Positions 26,255 through 35,973 are shown, counted from the stretch's first letter. The stretch is 64,000 bases of DNA from Clostridium putrefaciens (GCF_900461105.1 NZ_UFWZ01000001.1:1984001-2048000); one strand, 5' to 3'. Translations and numbers: made by a program. The notes: generated from the letters alone by a model not told the origin.

Positions 26255-28690
26255 TTAAACTAAAGCCCCTACATCAAGAATTAATGTAACTAATCCATCA
26301 CCTAAGATCGTAGCTCCTATATATTCCTTTAATTCATGGAATATACTACCTAAAGGCTTTATAACTATTTCTTGTTGCCCTAACAAGTCATCAACTAAAA
26401 ATCCTACGCTTTTTTCGGCCACATTTGTTATTACTATAAATCCTTTTCCACCTTTTCTTTTTTCATCAATTTCTAATAACTCATTTATCCTAATCAAAGG
26501 TATAACATTATCTCTATATATTATAACCTCCTCACCATTAGTTCTTTTTATTAAATCTTCTCTATAATTAATAACTCTATCTATGTAGCCTAATGATATA
26601 GCCATAGTTTCACTACCAACTTTAACAAGAAGAGCTTGGATTATTTGTAGGGTAAGGGGTAATTTAATTATAAATGTGGAGCCCTTGTCTATTTCACTTA
26701 TAACCTCAACCGTCCCACCTAAAGCTCCAATTTTTGTTTTAACAACATCCATACCAACCCCACGGCCGGAAATATCTGTTACCTTATCGTTAGTACTAAA
26801 ACCTTGAAGAAACACCAAGTTCTTTATGTCATTTTCATTCATGCCATCTGTACTTATACCAAGCTTCTCAGCTTTTAGTCTAACCTTCTCTATATTTATC
26901 CCTCTTCCGTTATCTTCAACCCTTATAACGGCTTTTGTGCCTTCTTGGTACGCACTCAAAGTTATTACCCCTGTAGAACTTTTATCTTTTAACCTTCGTT
27001 CCTCCCTAGACTCTATTCCATGATCAGCAGCATTTCTTATAAGATGTATAAGTGGTTCACCTATTTCATCTATTACTGTTCTATCTAGCTCTGTATCTTG
27101 ACCTTCTATAACAAATTCTATATCTTTATCAAGCTCTAAAGATATATCTCTTATCATTCTTGGGAATCTATTAAAGACTACATCTAAAGGCAGCATCCTT
27201 ATTTTCATTACCAAATCTTGAATATCAGAAGTGGTTCTGCCTATTTGTTCTAATGTCTCATTTAACTCAACTGACTTATTAGATGAACTTATTTGCTCTA
27301 ATCTAGTCCTATGTATCACAAGCTCTGAAACCATATTCATAAGTTTATCTAGTCTTTCTAAGTCAACTCTTATTGATTGATGGTTTTTTTTATGGGTTAC
27401 GCCACCTACTCTTTCCAAATCTTGAACTTTCATATTTGGTTTAGAGGTCTTTATTTGTTCTATTTCTTTTTCATCAATAAATATGGTATTAGCTTCTTCA
27501 GTCTCCTTCATACCAATAGATGTTAATTCTATTTTATTAACTTCTACATTTCTAACCTCTGAAATGTTATATATAATATGTGATGTATCTTCTTTATTCT
27601 TATTTGTAATATAAATTAGCGAAATTTCAAAATCAAAATTTTCATTTTCAATTTCTTCTATGCTTGGCACAGATTTTATTACTTCTCCACCTTCCTCTAA
27701 TGCCTTGAATATTAAAAATGCTCTTGCAGATTTCAACAATGTATTTTCATCCAAAACTATGTGGATTTCCTCAGCATAAAATCCTTTTTCTTCTGCTTGC
27801 TTAATAATATTTATATCATACTCATTAAGATTTATTTTGTGTTTTGATGATATTAATTCTTTTTCTTCTATTTCAGTTAAGTTTTGTTGTGATTTTTCAT
27901 AATTATCATCACTTATAGATTTGATTTTATTTAAATTTATTTTAGTAACTTCAATCTCTCTTACTTCAGAAATATGAGAAATAATACTAAACACTTCTTG
28001 CTCACTCTTTGTTGTAATATAAATTAATGAGATTTCAAAATCAAAGTTCTCATTTTCAATATCTTCTGTACTTGGAAATGATTTTATTACTTCTCCCCAT
28101 TCTTCTAAATACTGTAGTATTAAAAATACCCTCGCTGATTTTAACAATGTATTTTTATCCAGACCTACATTTATTTTTTGAGCATAAAATCCTTTTTCTT
28201 GAGCCTTTTCAATAATACCTATATCATATTCATTAAGATCTATTAAATCTTTTTCTATATATTCTTCTACAACTTCTTTTGACTCAATTTTATATTCTGT
28301 TTTTTCATTATGCTCTTTGGATATAGATTCTAATTCATCTATTATATCTTCAATATCTTCTTCATCGCCTATACCTTCCGATACATTATTCACCATCTTT
28401 TCAAGATTATCAAGACATTGAAAAAGAACTGTTACAACCCTTTCTGTAACTTTAAGTTCTCCTTGCCTAAATCTTTCTAGAACATCCTCCATCTTATGGG
28501 TTAACTCTGCTATATTATTATATCCCATTGTAGCTGCCATTCCCTTTATAGTGTGAGCTACCCTAAATATTTCATTTAGCTTGTCCGTATCATCTGGATT
28601 TTGTTCAAGTTCTAATAGGGATTCATTTAAAATTTGAAGGTTATCCATAGACTCTTCTAAAAACATAGACAAATATTGTTGCAAATCCAT
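26255..28690 (-). CDS. cheA: Chemotaxis histidine kinase CheA with two P2-like domains
   Basis: CheA phosphorylates CheY and CheB in response to receptors. Domains in order: P1 Hpt with H46 in VAHTIKGMAATMGY; two similar P2-like (CheY/CheB-docking) domains at about 151-256 and 287-392, both with a start like LNEYDI and the shared stretch ENENFDFEISLIYIT; P3 dimerisation (SIRVDLERLDKLMNMVSEL); P4 ATPase (LIRNAADHGIE, VEDNGRGI, SGRGVGMDVVK); and a CheW-like P5 at the end. The 811 residues exceed the usual 650-700 by about one P2 plus linker. It lies between cheR and cheC. Confidence 0.97.
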   Translation of the reverse strand: MDLQQYLSMFLEESMDNLQILNESLLELEQNPDDTDKLNEIFRVAHTIKGMAATMGYNNIAELTHKMEDVLERFRQGELKVTERVVTVLFQCLDNLEKMVNNVSEGIGDEEDIEDIIDELESISKEHNEKTEYKIESKEVVEEYIEKDLIDLNEYDIGIIEKAQEKGFYAQKINVGLDKNTLLKSARVFLILQYLEEWGEVIKSFPSTEDIENENFDFEISLIYITTKSEQEVFSIISHISEVREIEVTKINLNKIKSISDDNYEKSQQNLTEIEEKELISSKHKINLNEYDINIIKQAEEKGFYAEEIHIVLDENTLLKSARAFLIFKALEEGGEVIKSVPSIEEIENENFDFEISLIYITNKNKEDTSHIIYNISEVRNVEVNKIELTSIGMKETEEANTIFIDEKEIEQIKTSKPNMKVQDLERVGGVTHKKNHQSIRVDLERLDKLMNMVSELVIHRTRLEQISSSNKSVELNETLEQIGRTTSDIQDLVMKIRMLPLDVVFNRFPRMIRDISLELDKDIEFVIEGQDTELDRTVIDEIGEPLIHLIRNAADHGIESREERRLKDKSSTGVITLSAYQEGTKAVIRVEDNGRGINIEKVRLKAEKLGISTDGMNENDIKNLVFLQGFSTNDKVTDISGRGVGMDVVKTKIGALGGTVEVISEIDKGSTFIIKLPLTLQIIQALLVKVGSETMAISLGYIDRVINYREDLIKRTNGEEVIIYRDNVIPLIRINELLEIDEKRKGGKGFIVITNVAEKSVGFLVDDLLGQQEIVIKPLGSIFHELKEYIGATILGDGLVTLILDVGALV

Positions 28691-28701
28691 TTTTCTCCTC
28701 C

Positions 28702-29469
28702 TTATAGCTTTTTATATATAAATGTAGAGGCTTTTTCAAATCCAAAGCTTTTATAATTATATATACTTTCAGTGGCACCTAAAAAAAGCATACCACCTTG
28801 ATTTAAAGAGCTACTAAATTTCTTATATATATCGTTCTTCACATCTTGGTTAAAATATATAATCACATTTCGACAAACTATAACATCAAATTTAGTATCA
28901 TATCTGTCCAAAATAAGATCATGTTTCTTAAACTTTACCATACTTTTTATATTATCATTTAGTATATACCTCCCTTCTAACACATTAAAATATTTATGTA
29001 TATCTTCTTTTGATATATTTCTAATATCTGAAGAAATATATTCTCCCTTTTTAGCTTTTTCTAATATAGTACTATCTATATCTGTTGCTATAATGTTATG
29101 AGTTATACCTTTTGATATTTGATCTAATATCATAGCTATTGAGTATGGTTCTGCACCAGTAGAACAAGCAGCACTCCAAATTTTAAGCGTTTTTTTATTG
29201 ATATGCAATTCTTCCTGAAGTTTTATTTTAAATTGATTAAATATATCTGCATTTCTAAAAAATTCTGTAACATTTATAGTTATAAAATCTAAAAACCTTT
29301 GCCTTTGTGCTTCTTCTTTTTTTAATAAAACTACATAATCTTCAAGATTATCTACACCTATCCTATACATTAAACTCCGAATCCTTCTATGAAGTTGATT
29401 AGACTTATAGGCAGATAAATCTATTCCAAAATCCTTTAAAACCCATTGTTCAAATTGCGAAAAATCCAT
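28702..29469 (-). CDS. cheR: Chemoreceptor glutamate methyltransferase CheR
   Basis: CheR methylates glutamates of chemoreceptors using S-adenosylmethionine. The 255-residue protein has an N-terminal helical domain (HRRIRSLMYRIGVDNLEDYV), the SAM site (WSAACSTGAEPYSIAMIL), and the later NVIIYFN and GGMLFLGATESI motifs typical of CheR. It follows cheB with a 1-bp gap, pairing the adaptation methylase and methylesterase. No chemoreceptor gene is in the window. Confidence 0.97.
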   Translation of the reverse strand: MDFSQFEQWVLKDFGIDLSAYKSNQLHRRIRSLMYRIGVDNLEDYVVLLKKEEAQRQRFLDFITINVTEFFRNADIFNQFKIKLQEELHINKKTLKIWSAACSTGAEPYSIAMILDQISKGITHNIIATDIDSTILEKAKKGEYISSDIRNISKEDIHKYFNVLEGRYILNDNIKSMVKFKKHDLILDRYDTKFDVIVCRNVIIYFNQDVKNDIYKKFSSSLNQGGMLFLGATESIYNYKSFGFEKASTFIYKKL

Positions 29470-29470
29470 T

Positions 29471-30547
29471 TTATCTCCTAACCCCCATAACGCTTTTTAC
29501 AATATGTAAAGGTATGTCTTTTAGTGGCAAAGCTATATCCACCATTCCAGTTGCATAAGCCATCTTAGGCATTCCATATATTATGCAAGTAGATTCATCT
29601 TCTGATATAGTATATCCGCCCATTTTTTTTACCTCCACCGTTCCATTAGCCCCATCCTTTCCCATGCCCGTTAATATGATACTCATAAGGTTAGATCCAT
29701 AAACCTTTGAAGCTGATATAAAGAGCTTATCTACAGCTGGTCTCACTCCCCAAATAGTTTTATCAGTATTAAGAGAAATCTTCTTATCTTTACTTATCTC
29801 TAAATGAAACCCACCAGGAGCTATGTATATTTTATCTCGTTCTATATTATCTCCATCAATTGCTTCTACGACCTCTATATTACTATTATTATTAAGTCTC
29901 TTAGCAAAAGCTTTAGTAAATCCAGCTGGCATATGTTGTACAATTATAATAGGTACTCCAAGTTTTGGAGGAAGAGATTTAATTATTGTATGTAGGGATC
30001 TAGGCCCACCAGTAGATGCTCCAATAACTATTGCTTGTATCCTTTTTGTATGATTCGGCCTATTTTCTACAAACTCTTTATCTTTTTTAAAAGACTTTAT
30101 AACAATTTTATGTTCATTGTTCTTATTAAGTTTTCCTAAGACCTTCTTATTATATGCCAATCTTATCTTTTCAGTTAAATCATCTAAAACTTTGTCTATA
30201 TCCAAAGAAATACTCCCTGAAGGCTTAGGAATAAAATCGAAAGCCCCAGCTTCAAGGCATTCCATAGTTAATTCTGCGCCTCTTTTGGATATACTACTTA
30301 ACATTATAACTGGTATGTTTATGTTTCTTAGTTTTAACTCTTTCAAAGCTTCTATGCCGTTCATTTTAGGCATTTCAACATCTAAGGTTATTACATCCGG
30401 ATGTTGTGTTTCAAGTTTTGATAGTAACTCTTGTCCATTTCTAGCTATACCAATAACTTCTATATCTAATTGACGATTTAACATATCTGATATAATTTTA
30501 CGCATTAGGGCTGAATCGTCTACTACCATCACCTTAATTTTATTCAA
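29471..30547 (-). CDS. cheB: Chemoreceptor methylesterase/deamidase CheB
   Basis: CheB removes methyl groups from chemoreceptors when phosphorylated by CheA. The 358-residue protein has an N-terminal receiver domain (VVDDSALMRKI; phosphoacceptor D56 in TLDVEMPKMNG), a linker, and a C-terminal esterase domain with catalytic Ser in VIGASTGGPRS, His in VQHMPAGFT and Asp in ILTGMGKDGANG. It is tightly placed between cheD and cheR. Confidence 0.97.
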   Translation of the reverse strand: MNKIKVMVVDDSALMRKIISDMLNRQLDIEVIGIARNGQELLSKLETQHPDVITLDVEMPKMNGIEALKELKLRNINIPVIMLSSISKRGAELTMECLEAGAFDFIPKPSGSISLDIDKVLDDLTEKIRLAYNKKVLGKLNKNNEHKIVIKSFKKDKEFVENRPNHTKRIQAIVIGASTGGPRSLHTIIKSLPPKLGVPIIIVQHMPAGFTKAFAKRLNNNSNIEVVEAIDGDNIERDKIYIAPGGFHLEISKDKKISLNTDKTIWGVRPAVDKLFISASKVYGSNLMSIILTGMGKDGANGTVEVKKMGGYTISEDESTCIIYGMPKMAYATGMVDIALPLKDIPLHIVKSVMGVRR

Positions 30548-30562
30548 ACCTTATCAATCCCA

Positions 30563-31054
30563 TCATAATTCTTTTATTCCTATGCCTATAGTTCTTATAT
30601 AGACGATACCACTAGAAGTATCTAATATCATGGTTCTGCCTTTATTTCCTCCTACATCTGTAGATATAATAGGTATTGACAATTCACTTAAGCTTTGTCT
30701 TACAGCTACCTCATTTCTATTACCTATATCATTTGTCTTATTTTTATCTGCAAAATTAAACATAGATGCTCCCCCAACTATTTTAGCTGTTATATTTTTC
30801 TTCTTTGCACCCTCTTTTTCCATTATGTTTAAAAGTAGTGGAATTGCCAAATTTGCAAATTTAAAAGGATTATTCACTTTATTGAATTGAGTACTATCAG
30901 GTAATATAATATGAGCTAATCCCCCCAGCGCTATACTCTTGTCATATAACGCTATACCTATACAAGATCCTAAACCCACTGCAATTATTTCTCCTGGTGA
31001 GTTTACTATATTAGCTTCTCCAATTCCTACTCTAATCTTATTACTGTGTTCCAT
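30563..31054 (-). CDS. cheD: Chemoreceptor glutamine deamidase CheD
   Basis: CheD deamidates receptor glutamines and stimulates CheC phosphatase activity. The 163-residue protein carries the catalytic Cys in VGLGSCIGIALYD (C31) and His in GGLAHIILPDS (H48), plus the later KIVGGASMF and RTMILDTSSGIVYIR. The length is typical. It lies between the second cheW and cheB. Confidence 0.95.
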   Translation of the reverse strand: MEHSNKIRVGIGEANIVNSPGEIIAVGLGSCIGIALYDKSIALGGLAHIILPDSTQFNKVNNPFKFANLAIPLLLNIMEKEGAKKKNITAKIVGGASMFNFADKNKTNDIGNRNEVAVRQSLSELSIPIISTDVGGNKGRTMILDTSSGIVYIRTIGIGIKEL

Positions 31055-31059
31055 AATCT

Positions 31060-31518
31060 TTATACCATATTTCTCTTTTCTTGTTCTGTGAGAATATTCG
31101 CCAGGTTCAATAATATCATTATATTCCCATCTAGCCTTATAAGTCCTTTAATATACCTTCTAGAAATAGAAGTCACTATGCTTGGAGGGTTCTCTATATC
31201 TTCTAATCTTATATCTTTAACTTCTGAAACCAAATCTACTATCATACCTATTTTCTGATTATCTTGCTTTACTACAATTATCTTTGTATCTGCATCTTTT
31301 ACTGCCTCTTGAATTTTAAACTTCTTAACTATACTTATTACTGGTAATATGTGATCTTCATAGTTTATTACACCATCTATAAAATCAGGTGCATCAGGAA
31401 GTACTGTAGGTTTTTCATAACCTAAGATCCTTTCAACTTCCATTATATCTGTAGCATAACTTTCTCCATTTAAGCTAAAGACCAAAACCTTAATATGCCT
31501 TTCATCCATGTAATTCAA
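31060..31518 (-). CDS. cheW: Chemotaxis adaptor CheW (second copy)
   Basis: A 152-residue CheW-like domain, with LVFSLNGESYATDIMEVERI at the start and the PDFIDGVINYEDHILPVISI and IKGLIRLDGNIMILLNLANI halves. The core GLINLRG-type motif is changed to GVINYEDHI. It lies 5 bp before cheD and just after fapA. It differs clearly from the other CheW in the operon, so it may be a specialised adaptor. Confidence 0.92.
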   Translation of the reverse strand: MNYMDERHIKVLVFSLNGESYATDIMEVERILGYEKPTVLPDAPDFIDGVINYEDHILPVISIVKKFKIQEAVKDADTKIIVVKQDNQKIGMIVDLVSEVKDIRLEDIENPPSIVTSISRRYIKGLIRLDGNIMILLNLANILTEQEKRNMV

Positions 31519-31523
31519 TCCCC

Positions 31524-33467
31524 CTATAACTTTAATCTATCTATAACAATATTGCCATCACTCCCCATATACGCATGTACATTCTTGCTTGGAATTTCTA
31601 ATATGCCCTCTTTTTCACCAAAGACAAAAGTAGTATTTTGATAAGCAGTATCTACATATATGTGACCTTTGTCTTCTACCATTAGAGTTGTAACTACCCC
31701 CGCAGGGCTCCCAACAATTCTAGCTTTTATCTCCTTTTTAGCACTTATTCTTCCACCTCTTGATATGGCCCCTGGCTGTTCAAAGTATATCCCATCGTTT
31801 GAAGAAATGTTAGAAATATATTGACCTTTGCCTTTAAAAACAATATTACCTGTACTATGAATATTAGAATCCTGGCAATAATTAAGATTAACGCTTACTG
31901 GTATAGTTGAATTATTATTAAATAGTTCAATGTTTCCTTTAATCATAAATATTATATCATTTAATTCATTGTAATCCTTTATCTGCAAGGGCCCTAATCC
32001 TATGACCCTTTTTTTTATAATATCTATAAGTTCTGTATCGTAATCTTGTTCCATAAGGGAGTCCCTTATTATATTCATACACATCTTTGATGTGTTTTTA
32101 AACTTGGTATCTATTAAGCTTTTAATAATGCTGCCGTCACTAGCTTGCCCTTCAACTAATTTAAACCTCTTTATATCTTTAACACCTTTAACTATTCCTT
32201 CTAATGTCGTTGAAAGTGCATTTAAATTATTAATGTAATTTAATTTTAATACATCGGTTCCCCCACCATATATCTTAGATAACATAACATTACCCTTTAT
32301 AGTGACATCTCCCTTGCTTATTATCTCTGATGATTCTATATATCCTTCTACAACCACAGTGCTGCCACCTTCAACTTTCATTCCCTCCATAACATTACCT
32401 TTTATAACTATGTGTTCTGAGAATTTTATATCTCCGGTTTTTAAGTTCACATCTGAAGCTACTTCATGTACCCTCCTTACAAAAAAGCATCCGTTTTTAA
32501 AAGAAGCCTTTCCTTCTACCAAGGATACTATTTTCTTGCCATCTTCTGAAAGAATACATCCCTCTGCCGCTCTAAATATAATTGATTTAGGTACCTTAAA
32601 CTGCAAAATCTCACCTTTTACATTCTTACCATCCACGCCCTTTTTTCCTTCAACTTTCTCAGCAATTATATCCCCTTTTTTAAATGATTCCACAGTTCCT
32701 ATACTTTTATAATCTACAGTTCCAACTTCATTTTCTTTTAACTTATTTTTATCTTTGCCGAATTTAAATTCTATATAATCTTGTTCTTGGTCTATTGGGA
32801 AAACACCTTCAGCTATAACTACATCATTATTCTCTGTTTCTGTGGATATCTTTTGTATTGCTTCCTCTTTTATTCCAAAAGTAATATCCAATAATGATAG
32901 GGCATCTTTTATTTCTTGTTCAGTATAAAATGGCAAATGTGTTTTTTCTTCTTCAACATCTATATTTAAGTCTTTAACACCATAAGTATCTTTGACTTTG
33001 TAAATTGTTTTAGGAATGAATTCTGTACTTAAATAAGCTTTCATCTTGTTTTTATCTGAAGAAAATTTAATTTCCATATTTCTTTTTGGCACAACATCAT
33101 CTTGGATTATAGTTAGGTCTATAGTATCTTCATTATATACTTCTTTCTTTTCTTCTATCTTTTCTCCATTAACCTTTATAATTAAATATTTACAGATATT
33201 TATCTTTGCAGGTCTTCCTCCATTTTCAGGGTTAGAAACACAAACCTTTCCACTTTTAATACCAATAATGCCATCTTTTTTTTCTATTATATTCATATTA
33301 TCATTTTCATTTTTAAGAAGGACATTAATTACTACCTTCTTTTTAAATAATCCCCTTTTTTCTTCAATAATATTATACTTTAGATTATTAATAGGTATAT
33401 TTAGCTCCTTGCTAGCTTGCAAAAGACACTTTTTAAGAGTAAAAGATGAATAAGTTTTCTCCATCAT
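31524..33467 (-). CDS. FapA / DUF342 family protein, first gene of the chemotaxis operon
   Basis: A 647-residue cytoplasmic protein with a basic N-terminal domain, a middle region (GKKGVDGKNVKGEILQFKVP) and a right-handed beta-helix-like part rich in short Val/Gly repeats (IVIKGNVMEGMKVEGGSTVV, YIESSEIISKGDVTIKGNVM). This is the DUF342/FapA pattern (flagellar assembly protein A). Members occur in many Firmicute motility operons; the biochemical role is unclear. A possible -10 (TATAAT) lies about 45 bp upstream, but no -35 is convincing. Confidence 0.82.
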   Translation of the reverse strand: MMEKTYSSFTLKKCLLQASKELNIPINNLKYNIIEEKRGLFKKKVVINVLLKNENDNMNIIEKKDGIIGIKSGKVCVSNPENGGRPAKINICKYLIIKVNGEKIEEKKEVYNEDTIDLTIIQDDVVPKRNMEIKFSSDKNKMKAYLSTEFIPKTIYKVKDTYGVKDLNIDVEEEKTHLPFYTEQEIKDALSLLDITFGIKEEAIQKISTETENNDVVIAEGVFPIDQEQDYIEFKFGKDKNKLKENEVGTVDYKSIGTVESFKKGDIIAEKVEGKKGVDGKNVKGEILQFKVPKSIIFRAAEGCILSEDGKKIVSLVEGKASFKNGCFFVRRVHEVASDVNLKTGDIKFSEHIVIKGNVMEGMKVEGGSTVVVEGYIESSEIISKGDVTIKGNVMLSKIYGGGTDVLKLNYINNLNALSTTLEGIVKGVKDIKRFKLVEGQASDGSIIKSLIDTKFKNTSKMCMNIIRDSLMEQDYDTELIDIIKKRVIGLGPLQIKDYNELNDIIFMIKGNIELFNNNSTIPVSVNLNYCQDSNIHSTGNIVFKGKGQYISNISSNDGIYFEQPGAISRGGRISAKKEIKARIVGSPAGVVTTLMVEDKGHIYVDTAYQNTTFVFGEKEGILEIPSKNVHAYMGSDGNIVIDRLKL

Positions 33468-33607
33468 ACTAACCCCCCAATATATTGAACCTTATAATTA
33501 AAATTATAACACAATGCAAATGTTTTTCATATATATTATTTAATCATACTTAACTTTCTTTTAAACTTTGATGTATTATATTATTCTAACTTATTAAGTA
33601 TCGTAGA

Positions 33608-34459
33608 TTATCTCCAATAATTTATATATTCTTTCACTTTTTGACCATATTTATAAATTATTATTTTTATTATATCATTTTTTGTAGAACTTAATGCATT
33701 TCCTTCTATATATCGTATAGGAAGTACACTAGGAGATGTCCCTGATATAAACGCACCGTCTAAATTACTTATATCTTCATACCTATATCCCTCTTCTATT
33801 ACCTTTATCTTATTTTCTAAGCATATTTCTAAAATCTCATTTCTTGTTATTCCGGGTAGGACATCTGAAATAGGAGATGTTATTACAAAGTCTTCTTTTA
33901 TAAAGAATATATTAGACTTACTTCCTTCTGTTACTCTCCCATTTCTATCTACCAATATAGCTTCGTAAACTTCCCCACCTTTAATCTTTTCATTAACCTT
34001 TTCCCTAAAATCATCGTTTACAATCTTAGCATTAGGATTATTCCTTTCTCCATGATAAAGAATAGTACTTACCCCTTCTTTATAGTCTACCTCTGTGGGG
34101 TATTCATGTTTTATATAAAACATAGTAAAATCCTTTTTAGGTTTATCAGCATTAATCACCATTTTTATATTGCCGCAAGCTTTATCATTAAGTTCTATAA
34201 GTTCCTTTATATAACCTTTACATGTTTCATAGCTATAAGGCATTTCCATATCAATTAACTTCATTGACTTTTCCATTCTCTCTAAATGTTTTTCAAAAAA
34301 TAAAGGTACTCCATTTATAATTCTTATAACTTCATATACATTTATATCACTATATATAAAGTCATTATTAAAATCAACACATTTTTCAACCTTCCCATTT
34401 TTGATCAAAAATTTATTTATACAATCCGCCATAAAATATAAACAGGTTATGAAAATCAT
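33608..34459 (-). CDS. PLP-dependent class IV aminotransferase / aminodeoxychorismate lyase family
   Basis: A 283-residue fold-type IV PLP enzyme. K145 in NAKIVNDDF aligns with the PLP lysine of this family. The signature VTEGSKSNIFFIKEDFVITS and LPGITRNEILEICLENKIKV follow. Branched-chain aminotransferase, D-amino acid aminotransferase and PabC lyase share this fold and the sequence alone does not decide among them. The start is uncertain: ATG at 34459 has AAGGAGAGG about 12 bp upstream, and a later ATG (MADCINK, residue 10) has no clear ribosome site. The N-terminal ten residues are odd for the family. Confidence 0.8.
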   Translation of the reverse strand: MIFITCLYFMADCINKFLIKNGKVEKCVDFNNDFIYSDINVYEVIRIINGVPLFFEKHLERMEKSMKLIDMEMPYSYETCKGYIKELIELNDKACGNIKMVINADKPKKDFTMFYIKHEYPTEVDYKEGVSTILYHGERNNPNAKIVNDDFREKVNEKIKGGEVYEAILVDRNGRVTEGSKSNIFFIKEDFVITSPISDVLPGITRNEILEICLENKIKVIEEGYRYEDISNLDGAFISGTSPSVLPIRYIEGNALSSTKNDIIKIIIYKYGQKVKEYINYWR

Positions 34460-34612
34460 ATTAAAACATAGCCTCTCCTTCCTTAAACTTTTTATATTAT
34501 GATTTTTTTGTATATGATATTTTTAGATACAACTTAAGAATGCAAAAGTTATTACTACCAAATACATTACTTCTTTATAGCCTTTTTAATTTTTAAAGTG
34601 CTCTACTTATAT

Positions 34613-35254
34613 CTACTTCCAATTTAATATCTTTATTCCTTTACTGTCTTTCTTGAAATTTATAAGATATGGATTTCCTACTAAATCAAATAAAGGTTTA
34701 TCCGAAAGAGAATCCGAAAACATATAGGAATCTTTGTAATCAACTTCTATATTTTCTTTAATAAGCTCTTCTCTTAGCCTTCTTACCTTTTCTTCACCCT
34801 TGCAATTTAATCCATCCATCCTCCTAGTATGTCTCCCATCACTAGTTATATACTTAGTTCCTATTATTTTATCTACTTGTTTTATGTTATAAAATTCATT
34901 TAAATAAAATTCAGGTGAAGCAGATATTAAATAAATAAGATATCCTTTAGATTTCATCTTATTTATCATATTAATAGCATCTTTGTATACAATGCTATTA
35001 ATTCTCTCATTATAAAATTCTTTCACAAGTTTATCTACCTGCGTTTCTTCCATACCTTCAATAAATTTTAAGAAGGTTTCCTTTGTCTGTTTTTCATCAA
35101 AAGCTCTAGTAATAAACATAATACCTGAAAGCAAAGCTCTTGGAATATATCTAATGTTTTTTAAATCCTTTTTTATCATAAACTTAAAAAACTCCATTAA
35201 GGTTTCTTTTTTTGTTAAAGTATAATCTATATCAAATATCGCAAGCTTAACCAT
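34613..35254 (-). CDS. HAD-superfamily subfamily IB phosphatase-like hydrolase
   Basis: A 213-residue HAD protein. Motif I is FDIDYTLTKKE (nucleophile D8, D10), motif II the Ser in LIYLISASPEFYL, and motif III lies in the MFSDSLSDKPLFDLVGNP region with its acidic residues. The C1 cap is helical. This resembles the SerB-like IB group, which includes phosphoserine and lipid-linked phosphatases; the substrate is not evident. The gene stands alone after a strong upstream terminator. Confidence 0.85.
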   Translation of the reverse strand: MVKLAIFDIDYTLTKKETLMEFFKFMIKKDLKNIRYIPRALLSGIMFITRAFDEKQTKETFLKFIEGMEETQVDKLVKEFYNERINSIVYKDAINMINKMKSKGYLIYLISASPEFYLNEFYNIKQVDKIIGTKYITSDGRHTRRMDGLNCKGEEKVRRLREELIKENIEVDYKDSYMFSDSLSDKPLFDLVGNPYLINFKKDSKGIKILNWK

Positions 35255-35297
35255 AATTAATATATCACCTACCTTTTTAAAATTGCTTGATAGAAAA

Positions 35298-35322
35298 AAA
35301 CTGCTGCAAAAAGCAGCAGTTT
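35298..35322 (-). terminator. Terminator after the DUF1292 gene
   Basis: AAACTGCTGC and GCAGCAGTTT pair perfectly around a 5-nt loop, followed on the minus strand by TTTTTTT. It starts 18 bp beyond the DUF1292 stop. Confidence 0.92.
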
Positions 35323-35339
35323 AATATTCTATTCTATTC

Positions 35340-35768
35340 TTATTCTTGTTCTTCTTCTTTATCTTGTTCTTCTAACATTGTTTCATAATATCTTGAAACT
35401 TCTTCGAATTCTGTATCTTCCGGTATAACTAGTTCTCCATCTTCACCTACTGATTTAAATAAGTATACAGATCCATCAGCTGGGTTTTGAACTAGAACAT
35501 ATTGTCCTTCTTTATATTCAAATCCATCTACCACTTCACATGGTGTAACATTTCCATCTTCGTCCTCTAAATCAACTACGAAAGATTCAAATTCATTTTC
35601 TCCACAACCGCATCCTTCGTGATCATGATTATGTCCGTGTCCTTCTGATCCACATCCACAACCTTCTTGTTTCTCGTTATTATCTCCACAGCCACAACCG
35701 CAACCTGTTTTCTCTTCAGTGTTTTCTCCGCAGCCACAACCACATTTCTCTTGTTCTTCGTTATTCAT
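35340..35768 (-). CDS. DUF1292 protein with Cys/His-rich N-terminal metal-binding-like region
   Basis: The 142-residue protein has two parts. The C-terminal half (about 60-125; FVVDLEDEDGNVTPCEVV, YVLVQNPADGSVYLFK) is the acidic DUF1292 domain common in Firmicutes. The first 60 residues contain CGCGCG, CGCGCG, CGCG, a GHGHNHDHEG His run, then CGCG: 14 cysteines and four histidines in a low-complexity setting. This looks like a metal-binding tail (zinc, copper or nickel). The protein is strongly acidic at both ends. Function of DUF1292 is unknown to me; metal storage, or sensing, is inference. Confidence 0.85.
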   Translation of the reverse strand: MNNEEQEKCGCGCGENTEEKTGCGCGCGDNNEKQEGCGCGSEGHGHNHDHEGCGCGENEFESFVVDLEDEDGNVTPCEVVDGFEYKEGQYVLVQNPADGSVYLFKSVGEDGELVIPEDTEFEEVSRYYETMLEEQDKEEEQE

Positions 35769-35933
35769 ATAATCTCTGATTTTAAATTAAACTTATAGTC
35801 TAATAAAATTTCAGATTTTCACCTCCTTAACTCTTATGTATTCATTTTAACCTTAAACCATAAATAATAAAAGGTTTTTTTGAAAAATTATTTACTTTGT
35901 TTATTAAAAATTTATTATTGGGTCTAATTAATT

Positions 35934-35964
35934 AAAAAGGGCTGCCCTAAGGACAGCCCTTTTT
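35934..35964 (-). terminator. Terminator after pyruvate:ferredoxin oxidoreductase
   Basis: AAAAAGGGCTG and CAGCCCTTTTT form an 11-bp stem around a 9-nt loop (CCCTAAGGA), with A and T runs on both flanks, 10 bp beyond the stop. It should work in both directions. Confidence 0.92.
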
Positions 35965-35973
35965 TATAAGTTA

